Below are positions 23,229 to 34,103 of a stretch of 64,000 bases of DNA, in pieces. How positions within the stretch are numbered: the first letter of the stretch is position 1; each line of letters begins with the position of its first letter. Both the position numbers and the translations under genes were made by a program. The stretch comes from an uncultured Prochlorococcus sp. (GTDB lineage Bacteria; Cyanobacteriota; Cyanobacteriia; PCC-6307; Cyanobiaceae). The notes beneath the pieces were generated by a model. The model did no database searches, had not been told where the DNA came from, and worked only from the letters and a program-made list of their open reading frames with translations. The stretch covers positions 62,001 through 126,000 of the forward strand of contig CABYJE010000001.1 in the NCBI GenBank assembly GCA_902519235.1. Reading direction: 5' to 3'.

Positions 23229-25201
23229 GATGTTACAGCAGATCTTCTTCTTCTTGTTCTACCTTCAAATGAATCTTCTGTGGCAGTCTCAGCTGATGGA
23301 TTCTGTGAAACTTTTTGACTTTTTTGTGGGTTATTTGAACTATTAGGATGATTATTGTTTGATTTCTTATGGAAATTATTATTATTTCTATTTCTATTAG
23401 AGAAATTTTGCTCTTCGGTAATCTTTGGAATATAAGCACGAGTTCCACTTGGAGCAGGTTGAACTAAACACAAAATAAGTGGTTCAACTTGTAATTCTCT
23501 CCTCATTCTTCTCGATAAACCATTTTCAATTTCTCTTTGTACACCAATCCAATCTACCTCAAAATTATTTGGCCCAGTTTGTCTAGATAATTGTTTCCAT
23601 CTATTTTCTAAGACCCAGCTTATTTCTCGTTCTGTCCACATAGACATTTTTCTTGGCTCTGCAGTAGTGACAACTCCTCTTAAATTAACTCTCGGAGGCG
23701 CAACCATCTTCCCATCTGTACTAATAGGAGCTAAAACAGTTACTACACCATCCCCAGCTAATTGCTGCCTTTCCTTTAATACTCGTGCATCTACTATCCC
23801 ATTTCGTGAGTTATCAAGCAGTTCAACACCAGCTTTTACAGGATCACCCTTTTGAATAGAATTAGGTGTTAACTCAACTACATCTCCATTTTCAATAATT
23901 AAGATATTGTCCTTTGGAACCCCCATAGTTTGCGCACTCTTCCCATGACAAACAAGCATTCTATGTTCTCCATGAACAGGAACAAAAAATTTAGGTTTTG
24001 CGAGTGCCAACATTAACTTTTGATCTTCTTGAAAACCATGACCAGAAACATGAATATTCTCACCCTTTCCATAAACAACCTTTGCTCCGAGTTTCATTAA
24101 TCTATCTATTGTATTAACAACAGAAATAGTGTTACCAGGAATTGGGCTGGCTGAAAATATTACAGTATCAGTAGTCTTAAGGCGAACATGCTGATGTTCA
24201 CCACGAGAGATTCTACTTAACGCTGCTAGGGGTTCTCCTTGACTACCCGTCATTAATAATAAGGTCTCCCTATCTGGCAAATCTCTAATTTGCTTGATAG
24301 GAACAAACAAATCATCTGGGCATTTCATATAACCAATATCTCTTGCCTTAGCGATAACATTTATCATCGATCTACCTAACAAACCGACCTTTCTTCCATG
24401 TTTCATGGCCAATTCTAAGATCATTGTCACTCTATGAACAGAACTAGCAAAAGTGGTAAGGATAACTCGTTCTTTTGCCTCTGCAATATGTTTTTCTAAA
24501 GAGGGATAGATAGTCTTCTCAGAAGGACAAAAACCTGGAACTTCGGCATTAGTAGAATCACTGAACATGCATAAAACACCCTTCTCTCCGTAATGCACCA
24601 TTCTTTCAATATCAAATTGCTCTCCATCTACTGGCATATGATCAAACTTAAAATCTCCCGTGAAAATAATTGTGCCAACAGGTGTTGTAACTGCTAAAGA
24701 AAAGCTATCGCAAATAGAATGGGTATTTCGAATAAATTCAACAGAAAAATGTTGTCCTACTTTTACAACATCTCTTGGATTTACTGTCTGTATAGTTGTT
24801 CTATCAGATACCCCTGCTTCCTCCATTTTTCCTCTAAGCATTGACATTGCCAGTCTTGGGCCATAAATAATGGGAATATTAAAATGCTTTAGATGATGAG
24901 AAATACCTCCAATGTGATCTTCATGCCCGTGAGTGACAATCATTCCTTTTATTCTTCTTTGATTTTCTTTTAAAAAAGTTGTATCAGGCATAACAACGTT
25001 TACCCCATGCATACCATCAGATGGAAAAGCTAGGCCAGCATCAACAAGCATTAATTCATCACCATATTCAAAAACGCAAGTGTTTTTTCCTATTTCATGT
25101 AGTCCTCCGAGAGGTATTACTCTTAGAGCTGGCGTATTACTTTTAGATCTAGATGAATCATGAGTAGATCTATTTACAGTTGAATTTGTACTTGATTGCA
25201 T
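23225..25201 (-). CDS. rnj: Ribonuclease J
   Basis: Metallo-beta-lactamase-fold ribonuclease with 5' exonuclease and endonuclease activity in RNA processing and decay. The 658-aa protein has the zinc site VTHGHEDHIGG, FTGDFKFDH, the beta-CASP region (LTTFASSVHRV, LMTGSQGEP), and FVPVHGEHRML. After the catalytic core the last about 60 residues are low-complexity, rich in Asn and Ser, and end RTRRRRS, which may aid RNA binding. It is the third gene of the minus run asd-dapA-rnj, 80 bases after dapA. Confidence 0.95.
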   Translation of the reverse strand: MQSSTNSTVNRSTHDSSRSKSNTPALRVIPLGGLHEIGKNTCVFEYGDELMLVDAGLAFPSDGMHGVNVVMPDTTFLKENQRRIKGMIVTHGHEDHIGGISHHLKHFNIPIIYGPRLAMSMLRGKMEEAGVSDRTTIQTVNPRDVVKVGQHFSVEFIRNTHSICDSFSLAVTTPVGTIIFTGDFKFDHMPVDGEQFDIERMVHYGEKGVLCMFSDSTNAEVPGFCPSEKTIYPSLEKHIAEAKERVILTTFASSVHRVTMILELAMKHGRKVGLLGRSMINVIAKARDIGYMKCPDDLFVPIKQIRDLPDRETLLLMTGSQGEPLAALSRISRGEHQHVRLKTTDTVIFSASPIPGNTISVVNTIDRLMKLGAKVVYGKGENIHVSGHGFQEDQKLMLALAKPKFFVPVHGEHRMLVCHGKSAQTMGVPKDNILIIENGDVVELTPNSIQKGDPVKAGVELLDNSRNGIVDARVLKERQQLAGDGVVTVLAPISTDGKMVAPPRVNLRGVVTTAEPRKMSMWTEREISWVLENRWKQLSRQTGPNNFEVDWIGVQREIENGLSRRMRRELQVEPLILCLVQPAPSGTRAYIPKITEEQNFSNRNRNNNNFHKKSNNNHPNSSNNPQKSQKVSQNPSAETATEDSFEGRTRRRRSAVTS

Positions 25202-25281
25202 AATTTTGGAATTTATGAAGGCCTGCTTGTAATCAAATAAGGTTTATTTAAATTTAATTATCAAGTTAAATATAATCCCTA

Positions 25282-26184
25282 TTATAAGGAATTCAGGATA
25301 AAAGATAGTTGCTTTTTCATGTCATTGGTTAAAGGTGACAAAGGACTTCTAGGATTACCTACATTCCATCCCGATATCTCCAAAGCAGCCTTAATTGGGA
25401 TTGGATTAGTAGTCATAAAGAGTGCTTTGAAAAGAGGCTGAAGTTTTTCATGAATGGCAAGAGCATTGGAAACCTTTCCACTTTGAAAAGAATGAATCAT
25501 CTCTTTCAATTGCAATCCAACTAAATGACTTGCAACACTTACTACTCCTACAGCACCTACAGATAACATTGGAAGCAACAATGAATCGTCGCCACTATAT
25601 ACAGAGAGTTCGGAGCCACAAATAGCTCTTAGTTCTGTTACTTCTTCTATTCTACCGCTTGCAGCTTTAATACTGAGAATATTTGAGAAATCCATAAGTT
25701 TCTTCACAGTATCAGGTAATAAATTGCATCCAGTCCTGCCAGGAATGTTGTAGAGCATAAGAGGCAAATCCTTTGCAGATTTAGCAATAGAACTGAAATG
25801 TTTATAAAGACCTTCTTGAGGCGGCTTATTGTAATAAGGAACAACGACCAAAGCACCGTCGGCACCAGAGTCGTAAGCTTTTTTTGTAGCTTCCACAGCT
25901 TCGCTTGTACAATTGCTACCAGTGCCAACTATTACTTTACAGCTTGCATCCAAAGATCCTTTTACCGCAATAAATAAATCATGCTGTTCCGCCCATGAAA
26001 GAGTCGGAGATTCTCCAGTAGTACCGCACAACACAATTCCATCGGAACCATTCTCAAAAAGATAATTTGAAAGTTTTATAGCTAGTTCATAATCTACATC
26101 TCCATTCTCAGTGAATGGAGTAACCATTGCAGTCAAGATTCTCCCAAATAGTGGATTATTACACTCAGTTTTGTCTGTAATCAT
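25282..26184 (-). CDS. dapA: 4-hydroxy-tetrahydrodipicolinate synthase
   Basis: Condenses pyruvate with aspartate semialdehyde, the entry to lysine and diaminopimelate. The 300-aa barrel shows [48 protein letters not shown] with the proton-relay Tyr, and LSIKAASGR with the Schiff-base Lys. Its ATG overlaps the asd stop by four bases (ATGA), so it is translated coupled to the enzyme that makes its substrate. Confidence 0.96.
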   Translation of the reverse strand: MITDKTECNNPLFGRILTAMVTPFTENGDVDYELAIKLSNYLFENGSDGIVLCGTTGESPTLSWAEQHDLFIAVKGSLDASCKVIVGTGSNCTSEAVEATKKAYDSGADGALVVVPYYNKPPQEGLYKHFSSIAKSAKDLPLMLYNIPGRTGCNLLPDTVKKLMDFSNILSIKAASGRIEEVTELRAICGSELSVYSGDDSLLLPMLSVGAVGVVSVASHLVGLQLKEMIHSFQSGKVSNALAIHEKLQPLFKALFMTTNPIPIKAALEISGWNVGNPRSPLSPLTNDMKKQLSFILNSL

Positions 26185-27212
26185 TTTTTTGGAATTAATA
26201 ACTCAGCTATTTGAACAGCATTCAGAGCTGCTCCTTTTCTTATTTGATCTCCACATAACCATAATTCTAATCCATGAGGCTGACTTATATCAGTTCTTAG
26301 CCTGCCAACAGCAACATTATCCTTTCCCATAACGTCATTTGGCATAGGAAATCTATTATTTTTGTAATCCTCAATAACTTCAATTCCGGGAGATTTTTTT
26401 AATTCTTCAAGAGCATCTTTAGGCTCAACTACATCGGCAAATTCAATATTGATCGATTCAGAATGTGCTCTTAGTACTGGGACTCGAACACATGTGGCAG
26501 AGAGCTTTAAATCAGCAATATTTAATATTTTCCTTGTCTCATTAACCATTTTCATCTCTTCTTCGCAGTAATTATTTGAAAGCATAGGGGAATTATGTAA
26601 AAACAAATTAAAAGCAAGTGAGTATGGCAAAACTTCACTTTTTTGAGGATTTCCTTGAAGATATTGTTCAGTTAAAAGTTTTAGTTCCTCCATCGCCAGT
26701 TGGCCTGCACCACTGACAGATTGATATGTTGAGACAATAACTCTTTGAATAGTGGAAAGTTTGTTTAATGGAGCTAAAACTAATGTCATCAAAATGGTAG
26801 TGCAGTTTGGATTCGCTATTACTCCATCATGATTAAATACGTCACTAGCATTAACTTCAGGTACTATCAGAGGAACATTCTTATCTAATCTGAAAGCACT
26901 TGAATTATCTATTAGTAAAGCATTTTGATCAATAATGGTAGACAACCATTTTTTTGAAATACTTCCGCCAGCTGAAGCCAAAACTAAATCAAGATTCTTA
27001 AATTCTTCCTTAGTTGTTTTTTTTGTAACTAATTCTTCATCTTTCCAAATAATTTTTTTTCCTTCTGACCGCTTTGATGAAAGCAAGACCAATTCTGATA
27101 TTGGGAAATCGCGTTGTTCAAGAATTTTTAGCAATTCAGATCCTACAGCACCTGAAGAACCTAAAACAGCAACTTTTAATGGCCTATTAGGCAAATACGG
27201 AGATTGTCTCAC
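26181..27212 (-). CDS. asd: Aspartate-semialdehyde dehydrogenase
   Basis: Reduces aspartyl phosphate to aspartate semialdehyde with NADPH. The 343-aa protein has the Rossmann motif [15 protein letters not shown], the catalytic Cys in NPNCTTILM, the [13 protein letters not shown] segment and [11 protein letters not shown] with the catalytic His. The start codon is GTG at 27212. It begins the asd-dapA-rnj run and is divergent from tig across 124 bases. Confidence 0.96.
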   Translation of the reverse strand: MRQSPYLPNRPLKVAVLGSSGAVGSELLKILEQRDFPISELVLLSSKRSEGKKIIWKDEELVTKKTTKEEFKNLDLVLASAGGSISKKWLSTIIDQNALLIDNSSAFRLDKNVPLIVPEVNASDVFNHDGVIANPNCTTILMTLVLAPLNKLSTIQRVIVSTYQSVSGAGQLAMEELKLLTEQYLQGNPQKSEVLPYSLAFNLFLHNSPMLSNNYCEEEMKMVNETRKILNIADLKLSATCVRVPVLRAHSESINIEFADVVEPKDALEELKKSPGIEVIEDYKNNRFPMPNDVMGKDNVAVGRLRTDISQPHGLELWLCGDQIRKGAALNAVQIAELLIPKK

Positions 27213-27336
27213 ACTTTAAAATGATTTCTATAAATAGATTGACTATTTTTTTTACTTTATCAAAAAATTAACTTTCAAGGAAATCACATAATGTGAAATA
27301 ATTAAGATTCGGCTCACAGTAATAACTTAGAAAAAC

Positions 27337-28770
27337 ATGGCTAAAGATGCACTAATAGTCAAAACAACTCCTCTGCCTCAAAGTAGAATTTCATTCGAAT
27401 TAGAAATACCATCTGAGACATGCAAAACGTGTGTAAATGAAACAATCAGCTCTATCAGTCGTTCGGCTAAAATTCCAGGATTTAGACTTGGTAAGATTCC
27501 CAAACAAGTCTTAATCCAAAGAATTGGCATCACACAATTACATGCTTCTGCTCTGGAAAAAATTATTGATAAATCATGGCAAGAAGCGTTAAAAATAAAA
27601 TCTATAGAGCCACTAAGTGAGCCAGAATTGGTAGATGGATTTGAATCTTTACTTGCAAAGTTTAGCCCTGAAAAATCACTTAAGGTTACTCTTCAAACTG
27701 ATGTTGCCCCAGAATTAAAACTTAAAAAATCCAAAGGGCTAAGTGTTGAAATATCAAAGACAAAGTTTGATCCGAAATCAATAGATGAAGCGCTAGAAAA
27801 ATCTAGAAATCAGTTTGCAAACATTATTCCAGTTACCAATAGAGCAGCAAAATTAGGAGATATTGCTGTAGTTAGTTTCAAAGGAAAATATAAAGATTCT
27901 GGTAAAGAGATTGATGGTGGAACAAGTGAATCAATGGATCTTGAGTTAGAAAAGAACAAAATGATTCCCGGTTTCGTTGAGGGAATCGTAAAGATGAAAA
28001 TTGGTGATACTAAAACACTTAACCTTAAATTTCCTAATGATTATTCTCATGAGGATTCAAGAGGCAAAGAAGCAATTTTTGAAGTAAATCTTAAGGATCT
28101 TAAGGAAAAAGAATTACCTGAACTTAATGACGATTTTGCAAAACAGTCTGGAAATAAAGAATCATTAAAAGAGTTAAAGAAAGATATTGAAAAGCAACTT
28201 AAAGACAATTTTGAAAAAACTCAAAAAGATATCAAAATTGAAGCTTTATTAGATGCCTTAACAAACGAATTGGTTGCTGAAATTCCAAAATCTATGATTG
28301 ATATAGAAGTGAGGAATAGTATTGAACAAACCGCTCAAAGATTTGCTCAACAAGGTCTTGATGTAAAATCTACTTTCACTCCGGAATTAGTTAAGTCATT
28401 AGCAGAGTCCACAAGGCCTCAAGCTGAAAAAAATGTTCAAAGAAATTTAGCCTTAAAAGCATTAGCTGAAACAGAAAACATAAAAGTCGAGAAAGATGAA
28501 ATTGATTTAAAAATGAAAGATTATGAAGATGCAATCTCTCAATCTTCAAAACAAATAGATATTAAAAGATTAAGAGAAGTAGTAAGTAACGATCTACTCA
28601 AAGAAAAATTAATAATTTGGCTTCAAGAAAATTCTGAAGTAAAAGAAAAAGCTACAAAAACCTCTAAAGCCACCAAAACCTCTAAAGTTACCAAAACCTC
28701 CAAAACAACAAAAGCCATAAAAACTACGGCAAAAACTACAAAAACTCAAAATAAAAAAGAAAAAAAATAA
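27337..28770 (+). CDS. tig: Trigger factor chaperone
   Basis: Ribosome-bound chaperone and prolyl isomerase. The 477-aa protein has the ribosome-binding domain with IPGFRLGKIPKQVL (the tunnel-exit signature), an FKBP-type PPIase domain (about 160-240: GDIAVVSFKGKY, MIPGFVEGIVKM) and a helical C domain. Residues about 435-477 are a Thr/Lys-rich tail of TKTSKx hexapeptides encoded by an 18-bp tandem repeat. clpP and clpX follow, the usual tig-clpP-clpX order. Confidence 0.95.
   Translation: MAKDALIVKTTPLPQSRISFELEIPSETCKTCVNETISSISRSAKIPGFRLGKIPKQVLIQRIGITQLHASALEKIIDKSWQEALKIKSIEPLSEPELVDGFESLLAKFSPEKSLKVTLQTDVAPELKLKKSKGLSVEISKTKFDPKSIDEALEKSRNQFANIIPVTNRAAKLGDIAVVSFKGKYKDSGKEIDGGTSESMDLELEKNKMIPGFVEGIVKMKIGDTKTLNLKFPNDYSHEDSRGKEAIFEVNLKDLKEKELPELNDDFAKQSGNKESLKELKKDIEKQLKDNFEKTQKDIKIEALLDALTNELVAEIPKSMIDIEVRNSIEQTAQRFAQQGLDVKSTFTPELVKSLAESTRPQAEKNVQRNLALKALAETENIKVEKDEIDLKMKDYEDAISQSSKQIDIKRLREVVSNDLLKEKLIIWLQENSEVKEKATKTSKATKTSKVTKTSKTTKAIKTTAKTTKTQNKKEKK
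28654..28707 (+). repeat. 18-bp tandem repeat in the 3' end of tig
   Basis: Three units of 18 bases in the reading frame (28654-28671, 28672-28689, 28690-28707) encode TKTSKA, TKTSKV and TKTSKT; a degenerate fourth gives TKAIKT. The units differ by only a few bases, so slippage could change their number between strains. Confidence 0.8.
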
Positions 28771-28835
28771 TTTATGAAATTTACTACTAATTAAACAAAA
28801 ACCCTTTAAATTGTTAATAAGACGAAAACCAATTT

Positions 28836-29480
28836 GTGTACTCAGAAAAAAATCATTTAATCCAAAGCTCAATAAGTTCTTACGCAAGTAATAATAAAAC
28901 TATTGCTGCCGTTCCTACCGTTATAGAACAATCAGGTAGAGGTGAAAGAGCTTTTGATATTTATTCAAGACTATTGAGGGAAAGAATAATTTTTTTAGGT
29001 ACTGGAATTAATGATCAAGTATCTGACTCACTTGTGGCACAATTATTATTTCTTGAAGCGGAAGATCCAGAAAAGGACATTCAAATATATATCAATTCAC
29101 CAGGAGGCTCAGTAACTGCAGGAATGGCTATATACGATACTATGCAACAAATATCCCCTGATGTAGTGACAATATGCTTTGGAGTAGCGGCAAGTATGGG
29201 GGCATTTCTACTTTCTGGAGGAGCAAAGGGGAAAAGATTGGCTTTGCCTAATTCTAGGATTATGATTCATCAACCTCTGGGAGGTGCACAAGGTCAAGCA
29301 GTAGAGATTGAAATACAAGCTAAAGAAATCCTTTTTCTGAAGAAAACATTAAATTCACTTTTAGCAGAACATACTGGTCAACCTTTAGAAAAAATTAATG
29401 AAGATACAGAAAGAGATTACTTTTTATCTCCATCAGAAGCAGTCGAATATGGATTAATTGATAAAGTTATCGAAAAGTGA
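28836..29480 (+). CDS. clpP: ATP-dependent Clp protease proteolytic subunit
   Basis: Serine protease that forms the chamber used by ClpX or ClpC. The 214-aa protein has the catalytic triad Ser120 ([10 protein letters not shown]), His145 (MIHQPLGG) and Asp194 (TERDYFLS), and [16 protein letters not shown]. The frame opens at GTG 28836, giving about 25 residues before the conserved [21 protein letters not shown]; that leader may be processed, or translation may begin later. clpX begins 105 bases downstream. Confidence 0.95.
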   Translation: MYSEKNHLIQSSISSYASNNKTIAAVPTVIEQSGRGERAFDIYSRLLRERIIFLGTGINDQVSDSLVAQLLFLEAEDPEKDIQIYINSPGGSVTAGMAIYDTMQQISPDVVTICFGVAASMGAFLLSGGAKGKRLALPNSRIMIHQPLGGAQGQAVEIEIQAKEILFLKKTLNSLLAEHTGQPLEKINEDTERDYFLSPSEAVEYGLIDKVIEK

Positions 29481-29585
29481 CAAGGGATACTGATTTTTTA
29501 AGAATATGATGACGAATCGGTATTTATAAGCAATCCTAGTGAATAGGGAATATTTAACACCTTTTACTTTAAAAACTTATAATCG

Positions 29586-30953
29586 ATGGCTAAATTCGAC
29601 GCCCATCTCAAATGTTCATTTTGCGGGAAGTCACAAGACCAAGTAAGAAAGCTTATAGCTGGTCCTGGGGTTTATATCTGTGATGAGTGCATAGACCTTT
29701 GTAATGAGATTCTCGATGAAGAACTACTTGATAATCAAGCGAACACAAACAACTCTCCACAAGTAAAAAAGAAATTACCAACTGATAATCCAAAAAAATC
29801 GGTTCCTTTAGAATTAACCTCAATTCCTAAGCCATTAGAAATAAAAAGTTTTCTAGATAATCAAGTTGTTGGACAAGAATCTGCAAAAAAAATATTATCA
29901 GTAGCCGTATACAATCACTACAAGCGATTAGCTTGGAAAGTTAAAGAAGATAGTAAAAATAACAATTCAACTGATTCACAAGCAACTAAATTACAAAAAT
30001 CAAATATTTTACTCATCGGCCCTACTGGAAGTGGAAAAACATTATTGGCGCAAACTTTAGCAGAGTTTCTGGATGTTCCTTTTGCAGTAGCTGATGCAAC
30101 GACTTTGACAGAAGCAGGATATGTTGGGGAGGATGTTGAAAACATACTTTTAAGACTTCTGCAGAAATCAGAAATGAATGTAGAACTAGCTCAAAAAGGA
30201 ATTATTTATATTGATGAAATAGATAAAATTGCAAGAAAAAGCGAGAATCCTTCAATTACTAGAGATGTATCTGGTGAAGGAGTACAGCAAGCATTATTAA
30301 AAATGCTTGAAGGAACAATTGCTAATGTGCCACCACAAGGCGGAAGAAAACATCCATATCATGACTGCATCCAAATTGATACGAGTCAAATATTATTTAT
30401 TTGCGGGGGAGCTTTTATAGGTTTAGAGGATATCGTTCAAAAGCGTATGGGTAAACACTCTATAGGATTTACCACCAATTCAGATCAAAACAAAGTTGAT
30501 ACAAAAAAAATAGTTGACCCAAGAGATTCCCTAAAAAATTTAGAATTAGATGACTTAGTGAAATATGGCCTAATTCCAGAATTTATTGGAAGAATTCCGG
30601 TTTGTGCTGTATTAGATCGTCTCACTAAAGAAACTTTAGCATCTATTTTGACTCAACCAAGAGATGCATTAGTAAAGCAATTCAAAACATTGCTTAGTAT
30701 GGATAATGTTGAATTATCATTTGAGCCTGATTCTGTTGAAGCGATAGCAAATGAAGCATATAAAAGAAAAACAGGTGCTAGAGCATTAAGATCAATAATT
30801 GAAGAGCTAATGCTAGACATAATGTACACTTTGCCTTCTGAAGAAAATGTAAAAGAATTCATAATTACTAAAAAAATGGTAGATAATCTGTTCTCATCTA
30901 AAATTGTTAAACTACCTTCAGGATCAAAAAGAATCATTAAAGAGTCTGCATAA
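29586..30953 (+). CDS. clpX: ATP-dependent Clp protease ATPase ClpX
   Basis: AAA+ unfoldase that feeds substrates to ClpP. The 455-aa protein has the N-terminal zinc finger (CSFCGKSQ, then CDECIDLC), Walker [29 protein letters not shown], Walker [11 protein letters not shown], and the ClpP-docking loop as [10 protein letters not shown] polar linker (about 55-80) follows the finger. Placed after tig and clpP on the same strand. Confidence 0.97.
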   Translation: MAKFDAHLKCSFCGKSQDQVRKLIAGPGVYICDECIDLCNEILDEELLDNQANTNNSPQVKKKLPTDNPKKSVPLELTSIPKPLEIKSFLDNQVVGQESAKKILSVAVYNHYKRLAWKVKEDSKNNNSTDSQATKLQKSNILLIGPTGSGKTLLAQTLAEFLDVPFAVADATTLTEAGYVGEDVENILLRLLQKSEMNVELAQKGIIYIDEIDKIARKSENPSITRDVSGEGVQQALLKMLEGTIANVPPQGGRKHPYHDCIQIDTSQILFICGGAFIGLEDIVQKRMGKHSIGFTTNSDQNKVDTKKIVDPRDSLKNLELDDLVKYGLIPEFIGRIPVCAVLDRLTKETLASILTQPRDALVKQFKTLLSMDNVELSFEPDSVEAIANEAYKRKTGARALRSIIEELMLDIMYTLPSEENVKEFIITKKMVDNLFSSKIVKLPSGSKRIIKESA

Positions 30954-31009
30954 AATTAGAGTTTAATTTTTAATTGAACCCCGAATAATTTCTAATTAGT
31001 GAAAAATAA

Positions 31010-32773
31010 ATGCCAAATATGCATAAGCCTTTTCATCAAAAATATAGACCAAACAACTTAGACGAACTGGTTGGGCAAAAATTTATATCTATTACACTCA
31101 AACAAGCACTATTAACAAAAAAAATTGCTCCTGCATATCTTTTTAATGGTCCAAGAGGCACTGGAAAAACATCAAGCGCCAGAATATTTGCAAAATCTCT
31201 AAATTGCCAGGCATTCGACCAACCTACGATCACTCCTTGTTGTAAATGTGACTTATGTAGACAAATTACAGATGGGGTCGCTCTCGATATTATCGAGATT
31301 GATGCAGCATCAAATACAGGAGTGGAAAATATAAGAGAAATTATAGAAAGAGCGAGATTTGCACCTACTCAAGGGAGATGGAAAGTATATGTAATTGATG
31401 AATGTCATATGCTTTCAACGGCAGCTTCTAATGCTTTACTAAAAACTATTGAAGAGCCGCCCTCAAGAGTTGTATTTATCCTTGCGACGACAAATCCTGA
31501 GAGAGTATTAAATACAATAAAAAGTAGATGCCAAAAGTTTGATTTTAGAAGAATAAGCCCTAGTGATATTTTTCAACATTTATCAGAAATCGCAGAAAAA
31601 GAATCCATTGAGTACGAAGTTCAGGCCTTAAAAATGATTGCAAAAAGATCTAATGGAGGCATGAGAGATGCACAAAGCCTCCTTGAACAATTGAGTCTTT
31701 TACCAGAAGGGATAACAATTAATAATATCCAAAACCTCCTTGGAGAAGTATCAGAAAGTGAATTAACAAATCTGATTAAATCATTGGTTGAGAATAATCC
31801 AGAGTCATTAATTATCACCTGCAACAAATTGTATGATGCAGGAAACGAACCTCTTCAAATAATTATCGGATTATTAAATATAACAAGAGATCTACTATTA
31901 CACACTACTAAAAATAAATATTCAGATCTTTATTACACGTCTTATGAATTTCAAGATGAATTAGATAAAATCTCAAAAACAATAAATAAATCAACAATAA
32001 TAAATTGGCATAATAATCTGAAAAATATTGAATATCAAATCAAAGCAAGTGATAATCCAAGGCTTTGGTTTGAAATACATTTAACTGGCCTTCTAGGTAA
32101 TCAAGAGATAAATAGTTTTGAAAATAAGCAAGAAAGTAAAAATAATACGACTGAGGAGGATTATGAAAGTAGAAAAAACATTGCAATTTTTGATAAAGAA
32201 AATGTTTCTAATGAAATTCAAAAACCAATAATCAAAAAAGAGATAAATCGCGATGAATTAACTGAAAAAAAAGACGAAAAATTAGAAAAATTTGAAGTTC
32301 TTGAAAAAGAAAGTATTGAAAAAATTTCAGACAATAACCAAAATAATCCTGGATCAAATAATTTAAAAGATAAATGGGAATTAATTCTTTCTAAATTAGA
32401 GTTGCCATCAACGAGAATGTTACTTTCACAACAAGCCGAACTTGAAAGTTTTGATTCGGAGAAAATAACAATTGCATTATCTCCAAACTGGGAAAATATG
32501 ATTAAAAGCAGAAAAGTTATAATTGAAAATACTGTAAAAAAGATATTTGGAGATCAAATAATACTTAACTTCTCAATAAAAAATTTAAATAAAATTAACC
32601 CAACAAATACTCCAGAAATGACCCAAAATGAAGTAAATAATTTTCGACCATTAAAAAAAATAGAACCAAAAACTAATTCATCGTCAAAAATATCTAACGA
32701 AGAGACTTGTGATGATAGCTCAAAAAACTTAGCAAATTTTTTTAATGGAGAAATTATAGACCTTGATGAATAA
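31010..32773 (+). CDS. dnaX: DNA polymerase III subunits gamma/tau
   Basis: Clamp-loader ATPase. The 587-aa protein has FHQKYRPNNLDELVGQ, Walker A GPRGTGKTSSAR, the zinc-binding cluster CCKCDLC, DEIIDAASNTG-like DIIEIDAASNTGV, VIDECHMLS, and EEPPSRVVFILATT. The C-terminal third is Lys/Glu/Asn-rich and divergent. No slippery heptamer for gamma production is evident to me. It follows clpX after 56 bases and converges on the glycosyltransferase gene with only 1 base between stops. Confidence 0.95.
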   Translation: MPNMHKPFHQKYRPNNLDELVGQKFISITLKQALLTKKIAPAYLFNGPRGTGKTSSARIFAKSLNCQAFDQPTITPCCKCDLCRQITDGVALDIIEIDAASNTGVENIREIIERARFAPTQGRWKVYVIDECHMLSTAASNALLKTIEEPPSRVVFILATTNPERVLNTIKSRCQKFDFRRISPSDIFQHLSEIAEKESIEYEVQALKMIAKRSNGGMRDAQSLLEQLSLLPEGITINNIQNLLGEVSESELTNLIKSLVENNPESLIITCNKLYDAGNEPLQIIIGLLNITRDLLLHTTKNKYSDLYYTSYEFQDELDKISKTINKSTIINWHNNLKNIEYQIKASDNPRLWFEIHLTGLLGNQEINSFENKQESKNNTTEEDYESRKNIAIFDKENVSNEIQKPIIKKEINRDELTEKKDEKLEKFEVLEKESIEKISDNNQNNPGSNNLKDKWELILSKLELPSTRMLLSQQAELESFDSEKITIALSPNWENMIKSRKVIIENTVKKIFGDQIILNFSIKNLNKINPTNTPEMTQNEVNNFRPLKKIEPKTNSSSKISNEETCDDSSKNLANFFNGEIIDLDE

Positions 32774-32774
32774 A

Positions 32775-34076
32775 TTAAACTCCAGTATGAATAGTTTTTC
32801 GCCAAAGTATCTTTTTGGGAAAAATAGACATCTTTATTGTTACCCAAGGGATTACTAAAAACCAATGTGATAAATAAAAAACAGACACAAATACCATCAA
32901 AAAATTGCTTTTTTGCACCACCGGTACTTCACTTTTACAAGAGGAACCGTACCAAAAAGCAATTCCAGATAACATAAAAGCTGTAAATGAAATAGGCCAG
33001 TAAATTGGTGAATCTAATAAAGCAATGCTGAAAACTAAATCAAAAATAGAAATGATTGGTAGTGCATATTGCAAGATGAAAAAGTAAGTTAAATCAAATT
33101 TTTGCAAATAATCAATTTTATTGGTAAATAATTGATCTCCATAATCAAAAAATCTTTGCAACCCCCCCTCTGCCCATCTTTGCCTTTGCGCTAATAAAGC
33201 ATTTAAATTCTCAACTGCTTCCTCCATGACTGGAGGATCCCACAAGATTCCAATTCTAGACTTTGATAATAACAACCTTAAACTTAAATCAAGATCATCT
33301 GTAACTGTATCTTCATTAAAAGAACCACATGACAATAATGTATCTTTCTTAATTAATTGGCCATTTCCCCTTAATTCAGAAACTCCAGCAACTGATAATC
33401 TTCCATATTGAAAGATTGCGTCCATAGCCATCTCCATTGACTGACAGGAGGTTAAAAAATTTTTACTTACATTTGTTACTGATTTTCTTAGTTGAACAGC
33501 AGACCAATCGCCATCTTCTACAAAACTAAATAACCTTATCAAAGAATCTTTTTTTAATTCAGCATCAGCATCCAAAACTAATAACCATTCACCATGAGTA
33601 AACTTCAAGGCATAATTTAAAGCTCCTGACTTTCCTCCTCCTGCGTTTGGAGAACGACTTATAACTTTTAGCTTTTCATATTGTCTAGATAGTCGATCTA
33701 AAATTAAGGGAGTCTTATCAGAACTGCCATCATCGATTATGTAAATATTTAATTTATTTGTTGGATAATCTAAATTAAATAATCTTTCAACTAATCTAGC
33801 TATAACATTCTCTTCATCTCTAGCTGCGACTAAAATATCAAGCACAGGTAAGTCTTTATTGCTAATTATGCTGCTTAAAGTATTTGAAAAGTTGCTCCTT
33901 TTGAAATTTCTAGAAATAACTATCAAACCGTAAAAAACAATCAAAAAAGTAAAAGTCAATATAATGTAAGAGAAATTTTCGATATTGTAAGCATGAGGAA
34001 TAAAAGCTACTAAAAAACAAGCACTAAGAAAAATAAACGACTTTAATCTCCGATTTTTATAAAAACCCTTACTCAT
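32775..34076 (-). CDS. Family 2 glycosyltransferase, membrane-bound
   Basis: Probable processive sugar transferase of 433 aa. Two hydrophobic helices (about 13-55) precede a GT-A domain with DILVAARDEENVIARL, YIIDDGSSDKTP, LVLDADAEL (the DxD metal site) and QRQRWAEGG, the Q/RxxRW motif of cellulose-synthase-like enzymes. Four or so further helices follow (about 315-425). The product is unknown; poly-N-acetylglucosamine, cellulose-like or lipid-linked sugars are all possible. It lies just downstream of a SPOR-SpoIID gene (27 bases), suggesting an envelope role. Confidence 0.85.
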   Translation of the reverse strand: MSKGFYKNRRLKSFIFLSACFLVAFIPHAYNIENFSYIILTFTFLIVFYGLIVISRNFKRSNFSNTLSSIISNKDLPVLDILVAARDEENVIARLVERLFNLDYPTNKLNIYIIDDGSSDKTPLILDRLSRQYEKLKVISRSPNAGGGKSGALNYALKFTHGEWLLVLDADAELKKDSLIRLFSFVEDGDWSAVQLRKSVTNVSKNFLTSCQSMEMAMDAIFQYGRLSVAGVSELRGNGQLIKKDTLLSCGSFNEDTVTDDLDLSLRLLLSKSRIGILWDPPVMEEAVENLNALLAQRQRWAEGGLQRFFDYGDQLFTNKIDYLQKFDLTYFFILQYALPIISIFDLVFSIALLDSPIYWPISFTAFMLSGIAFWYGSSCKSEVPVVQKSNFLMVFVSVFYLSHWFLVIPWVTIKMSIFPKKILWRKTIHTGV

Positions 34077-34103
34077 AAAAATAAATTTTTAATTACCTAA
34101 CTT

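Noticed and set aside
28609..28887. Minus-strand frame rich in Gly and Phe opposite the tig tail
   Set aside because: It is the complement of the Thr/Lys repeat in a well-supported gene, so its low-complexity content is a by-product.
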